From a virus, in IMG/VR virus record IMGVR_UViG_3300010399_000020, positions 1 to 39,918 of that record: 39,918 nt of DNA; one strand, 5' to 3'. The position numbers and the translations under genes are program-made. The notes under the pieces are model-generated. The model worked only from the letters and a program-made list of their open reading frames with translations. It had not been told where the DNA came from and ran no database searches. Positions within the stretch are counted from its first letter, which is position 1. Every line of letters starts with the position of its first letter. Of this stretch, positions 37,201 through 39,918 are shown one piece after another.

Positions 37201-39510
37201 TTCGTAGCGGGCCTGGACCCGTCCGCCACTGGCCCCGGCGTTCCGTACCAGGCGGCGCCCGGCTCCGCGTTCAGCTCCGAGGCGCAGGTCTCTCCGGTGC
37301 GTGGCGGGCTCGGGGTGGATGCGAGCGCCACCGGGCCGGGCCTCGCGTACCAGTCCACGCTGGGCGCCAACTTCTCGGTGGGCTACACGCCGCCCGCGGG
37401 CACCTATGACTGGACGGCGGACACCGTGCACCGCCCGAGCTCCGACAACAACCCCGGTAATACGCTGGGCGATGCTACGCACCGCTGGTACGACATTCAG
37501 GCCATGACGGCCGTGCTAGCCACGAGCATAGGCGTAGGGCTGGCCGCGCCCACGGGCGTGCGCGTGTACGCCTCAGACGGCAACGCGATGGCCGCGGCGC
37601 TCACCACCACCGATAGAATCATCATCTCCGAGCAGGGGGCGGCCGCGGGCATGTCCATCGTGGTGGCCAGCGCGACGGCTGGCCATCGCGCGGTCTACAA
37701 GGGTGTCCGCGCAGGCGGCACGCTGGGCACGCCGCTGGTGCCCAATACCAATGATGACGTGCTGACGTTCCTGGGCGCGATCTATGACGGCACAGACACC
37801 GAGGCCACGGCGGGAATCTTTTTCAAAGTAGATGGCGCGGTCTCCAACAACGTGGCGCCGCAGCGCATCTCCTTTGTCACCTCGGCCACCGATGCCGCCT
37901 CCCGCGTGGAGCGCGTGACCATAGGCAGCACCGGACTCCTGACGGCGATCTACGGCGCGGCCATTACCAGCGGCCGGACGCTTTCATGGACCAGCGACAA
38001 CGCGGCGGGCTCCCTCATCGGCGCCACCGCCACCACGGGCCGCCCGTATGGCGCGTACATCGGTACCGAGCTGGTGGTGGGCACGGACCCTGGAAGCGCG
38101 ATCATCACCGGGCTCACCACGAATTTTAAGAGCCGCCTACAGGGTGGGATGCTCACCGAGGGAGGGGCGGCGTTCGGGGTTGCCGTGGTGACGTATGGCG
38201 CCACGCCGAATTTCTTTGGCTTCCGGTTCAATGGCACAAAGGGCGCCGAAACGGGCATTGTGTCTGGGAATATTCTGTTGAATCTGGTAGGCGTGGGCTA
38301 CGACACCACCGGGCCGAACGGCGGCACCGGGTCTCAATTCCGCGCACAGTCCACGGAAACATGGTCAGCGACGGCGCACGGTGCGGGCCTGGCGTTCGTT
38401 ACCGTTTCCAACACCACCACCACCGCCACGGTGCGCTGGACCATGGACCATGATGGGATGCTCTATCCCGGCAACTTTGGCACCGCCGCGGACAACGTAT
38501 ATGACGCGGGCCGCTCGGGCAGCCGCATGCGCACGGTATACGCCTATACGGGCAACTTTGCGGGCGGCGCGGTCATCATTGACGGCGCGACCGCCAAGAT
38601 CACGCTGGACGGCGCGGACGGTGTGATCGCAGCTGGCTCTACCGGGATATTTGAAACGGGCGGCGGCCTCAGCATGAGCACCCGCGGGACAATGCGCTTT
38701 TTCATTGACAATGACGCGAGCGGCAGTGACTTCTATTCGTGGTACGCCAACGTCAACGCACCCGGCACCACCATCATGTCCCTGGATGAGACTGGCCTAC
38801 TCACTACGGTGGGCGGTCTCAGCACCACCACGGGCACCTTTACGGGGCTCATCCAGGCTACGCTCACCACGCAGCAGCTCAGCCTGCGGTACGATGCCAG
38901 CAACCACCTGGCGGTCACGGTGGCGAGCAATGGCGCGGTGACGCTGGATGCCACGGGCGCGGGCGCGGCGTTCACGTTCTCGGATGCGGTGACAGTCAGC
39001 GCGGGCCTGACCGCCACTACCGGGACATTTTCCGGCGACGTGACCACCTCCTCCGACAACCTTACCGTGGGATTCGGCATTACCACGGAGAACCAAAACG
39101 GCATCCTCACCGTGATATCTGGGACTCACGGAGGGGCTAATGACAAGGACGGCGTGCTGCTATTCAATCGGGGCGCCACGGAAATGTGGCGCGTGGGGTT
39201 GATTGGGCAGGTAGCAACGGATGGCGCGCTCCGTATTCGGGATTCTGCTAATGGACTCCAGAAGGTTGTTATTAATGCCACCGGGGCGGGGGACATAGAC
39301 TTTACTGGAGCGGTGGATAGTGACCTGGGATTCAAAAAGTCAGGCACGCAGGTGGTGAGCGCGCGCGTTACTGGGTATACCGCCTTCACGGGCTCCGCCA
39401 CCAATCGCGCCACAGCCTACGACACGGCGACGATTACGTTGCCTCAGCTTGCAGAACGTGTCCGCGCCTTGCAGATAGACCTTACCGCCCACGGACTCGT
39501 TGGCGCCTAG
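34210..39510 (+). CDS. Giant tail tip / receptor-binding protein, 1766 aa
   Basis: The N terminus (about 7-82) looks like a fibronectin type III domain (YRVNAGAWTSLFALQSARTF, AGLYEVRVRAHDGF). It is followed by a tail-tip domain (FRLRIRNADDDGDELVISSL; and about 420-465 LRLTHSYSPEEMEQMLGGLL) as in central tail-tip proteins. Further Fn3-like modules follow (about 655-865). A twofold repeat (about 1000-1022 and 1036-1058) and long beta-rich fibre repeats (TATTGTFSGDVTTSSDNLTV and similar) lead to the C terminus LPQLAERVRALQIDLTAHGL, typical of fibre ends. It combines tail-tip and fibre parts and is the best candidate for host recognition. ATGA couples it to the prior gene. Confidence 0.88.
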   Translation: MTLQRQFRFSWPASIDPDGDPVQYEGEYRVNAGAWTSLFALQSARTFAWDTIDLAAGLYEVRVRAHDGFTYSGWVVSAVFAVHFYDLVAFRLRIRNADDDGDELVISSLPGDARLCISGIPHGDGQEFNPLTGEATVGAWLVEAVDRFLDDDVTWAVTEKVFDAEARQQLLSRKAFLEITRDTGDTWQGLVTGFVNRFELIGGLKWTFSIGEARRQDREKRLFEEVTAAFGNITTLIGSPSRSWWGPLYNYPAYWVFEVVEVATGYVTLQMVDGWALDDADFGGRMGRHLTIAGIYARERANELSLPELVRTDGVALSGRYPGIDVELTGPGGGTFTPTAQLGSDGLSQLIGDRGEMVLEWAASQPLVGDQFAVQAWRKKITPDNPLHYRGHPIDLLTAGWAELGLAYDAAAAAVVRAELGPDIAVLLRLTHSYSPEEMEQMLGGLLGFAVRRNTDGERQLFRSRVRNITTPATEVTLQELRAVETPVFRAEEALLCNSLVIRQKRFIRWSTNQPDSRPADDVLEIPLEFGPFDNGETDQYGEHQQVYELPGIVIASASGIEYGSGFFEDGLAQELFDRFGRGGQVAELEVTLDVAEVLGEEILLTLPHLPVGGGRGGSRCMQIVKRTPVVGGAELRVLDTGEDAQPATNPTFTLAQSAVDVRKYAELTITNAATLNAAGIRVRVEWGFGAVEPDGGALLTEYAEGEIPTGAITLPPLDAGTHVWVRLQSFQHAKRAGPYTAWDDVDLDDLQPPSDIVFTPGATGDDIVDVSFVAVETDMPHELYKRLQGAPGSDAVLIAVLPPGAYSYAGIPVDVSTGYTFGVRAVEQPPWQGVSTTREEDYTAGATPSDLDPPTLDDLSLVENWVNVYKNFDSVGGTRPLAGFSSWRIHPTASASGFALGAPIEIWISQETAPGSGIFTPYALHYPTTDTVPPGGYPYPPTDPTVGRSISGWTVTPYDASLIRVKCRHAIDGGAVSAFSAEQEFTRELYLPGPPDFVAGLDPSATGPGVPYQAAPGSAFSSEAQVSPVRGGLGVDASATGPGLAYQSTLGANFSVGYTPPAGTYDWTADTVHRPSSDNNPGNTLGDATHRWYDIQAMTAVLATSIGVGLAAPTGVRVYASDGNAMAAALTTTDRIIISEQGAAAGMSIVVASATAGHRAVYKGVRAGGTLGTPLVPNTNDDVLTFLGAIYDGTDTEATAGIFFKVDGAVSNNVAPQRISFVTSATDAASRVERVTIGSTGLLTAIYGAAITSGRTLSWTSDNAAGSLIGATATTGRPYGAYIGTELVVGTDPGSAIITGLTTNFKSRLQGGMLTEGGAAFGVAVVTYGATPNFFGFRFNGTKGAETGIVSGNILLNLVGVGYDTTGPNGGTGSQFRAQSTETWSATAHGAGLAFVTVSNTTTTATVRWTMDHDGMLYPGNFGTAADNVYDAGRSGSRMRTVYAYTGNFAGGAVIIDGATAKITLDGADGVIAAGSTGIFETGGGLSMSTRGTMRFFIDNDASGSDFYSWYANVNAPGTTIMSLDETGLLTTVGGLSTTTGTFTGLIQATLTTQQLSLRYDASNHLAVTVASNGAVTLDATGAGAAFTFSDAVTVSAGLTATTGTFSGDVTTSSDNLTVGFGITTENQNGILTVISGTHGGANDKDGVLLFNRGATEMWRVGLIGQVATDGALRIRDSANGLQKVVINATGAGDIDFTGAVDSDLGFKKSGTQVVSARVTGYTAFTGSATNRATAYDTATITLPQLAERVRALQIDLTAHGLVGA

Positions 39511-39531
39511 CGCCACATACGGGAGCGTCCC

Positions 39532-39918
39532 ATGCAGATAGACTGGGTACAAGCCACGGTGATCGCAGGCCGCCTGCCGCAGCTGGAGGTGCACGTCCAA
39601 CCGCCCGAGGGCGCGGACCCGGATGACACGCCCGCGCGTTCGGTATACGTCACCGATGCGTCCCGGCTCCAGGCGGCGGCCGCCATCATCGCGGCGCTGA
39701 TCACGGAGCGCGGGCTCAGTGCCAAGGCGGAGCGTGGCCTGCCCTGCGTGGTGCAATTCCGCCGCGATATCAGCCACGAGGAGCTGGGCTCGGTGCAGGT
39801 GGGCGCCAGCCTCAGCAAGATCAAAGCGGACAACGCGACGGCCGCCGACATTCACGCGCTACTAGATGCGCTGGCGGGAGACGCCGAGGCCGAGGTGGGC
39901 ACGGCGGTGGCGGTGCGC
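39532..39918 (+). CDS. Hypothetical protein, N-terminal part (gene spans the circular join)
   Basis: ATG 39532 has GGGAG upstream. The frame runs to the window end and continues at position 1 to the stop at 225, giving 162 aa. The first 88 residues lie before the repeated 123 bases. They contain a beta-rich start (MQIDWVQATVIAGRLPQLEV), a helix with AAAIIAALITERGLSAKAER, and then PCVVQFRRDISHEELGSVQV. No family is recognised. It follows the giant tail gene and may be a late accessory protein. Confidence 0.8.
   Translation, partial: MQIDWVQATVIAGRLPQLEVHVQPPEGADPDDTPARSVYVTDASRLQAAAAIIAALITERGLSAKAERGLPCVVQFRRDISHEELGSVQVGASLSKIKADNATAADIHALLDALAGDAEAEVGTAVAVR
39796..39918. repeat. Right copy of 123-bp terminal direct repeat
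   Basis: This segment is identical to positions 1-123. It is the overlap by which the assembly closes into a circle, so the unit genome is about 39,795 bp. Confidence 0.95.

Overview
The window is a complete, high-GC (about two thirds G+C) tailed-phage genome assembled as a circle. Its last 123 bases (39796-39918) repeat its first 123 exactly, and one gene reads through that join (39532 to the end, then 1-225). The unit genome is therefore about 39.8 kb. Terminase, portal, HK97-type protease and capsid, a run of connector proteins, a major tail protein, frameshifted tail chaperones, a 416-aa tape measure and a 1766-aa tail protein indicate a siphovirus (Caudoviricetes) with a short tail. I find no integrase, no recognisable lysogeny repressor, no tRNA and no DNA polymerase. 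The host cannot be named. A candidate inner-membrane spanin next to the endolysin would fit a Gram-negative cell, but that is inference.

Layout: two divergent transcription units start from a gap at 8353-8481. The leftward unit (8352 down to 2783) holds small unknown proteins, an HExxH putative metalloprotein, an ERF-type single-strand annealing protein, a YqaJ/lambda-exo-like nuclease, a VRR-NUC nuclease, a winged-helix-like protein and a zinc-ribbon protein. The rightward unit runs from 8482 through the join to 2839 and converges on the leftward unit, with the two ends overlapping by 57 bp. It begins with a zinc-finger protein, a C5 cytosine methyltransferase that carries a second long reading frame inside it, a PD-(D/E)xK-like protein, a replication initiator with repeat-rich linker DNA, a DUF5681-like putative small terminase and a DUF4031 protein. 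Head, connector and tail genes follow (TerL at 15469 to the tail tip at 39510), and the lysis region (707-2839) comes last. Almost every gene meets the next with an ATGA, GTGA, TGATG or TAATG junction, so translation is probably coupled. The clear in-frame gaps with strong Shine-Dalgarno sites lie before the major capsid and major tail genes.

The most interesting region is the head operon. A glycan-handling set is woven between capsid genes: a GT-A-like glycosyltransferase and a methyltransferase (21363-22627), then, directly after the major capsid gene, a two-domain GT2/GT4-like glycosyltransferase, a second methyltransferase and a GT2 glycosyltransferase (25451-28784). Their place and their coupling to virion genes suggest a phage-encoded system that builds and methylates a glycan on the virion. 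Other points worth attention are the dual-coding methyltransferase locus, an M15 endolysin with a zinc-ribbon-like insert in its active site, a portal-MuF fusion, a major capsid precursor with a hydrophobic N-terminal segment, paired GCTAGC sites in the replication initiator gene, and long inverted repeats in both leftward intergenic gaps.
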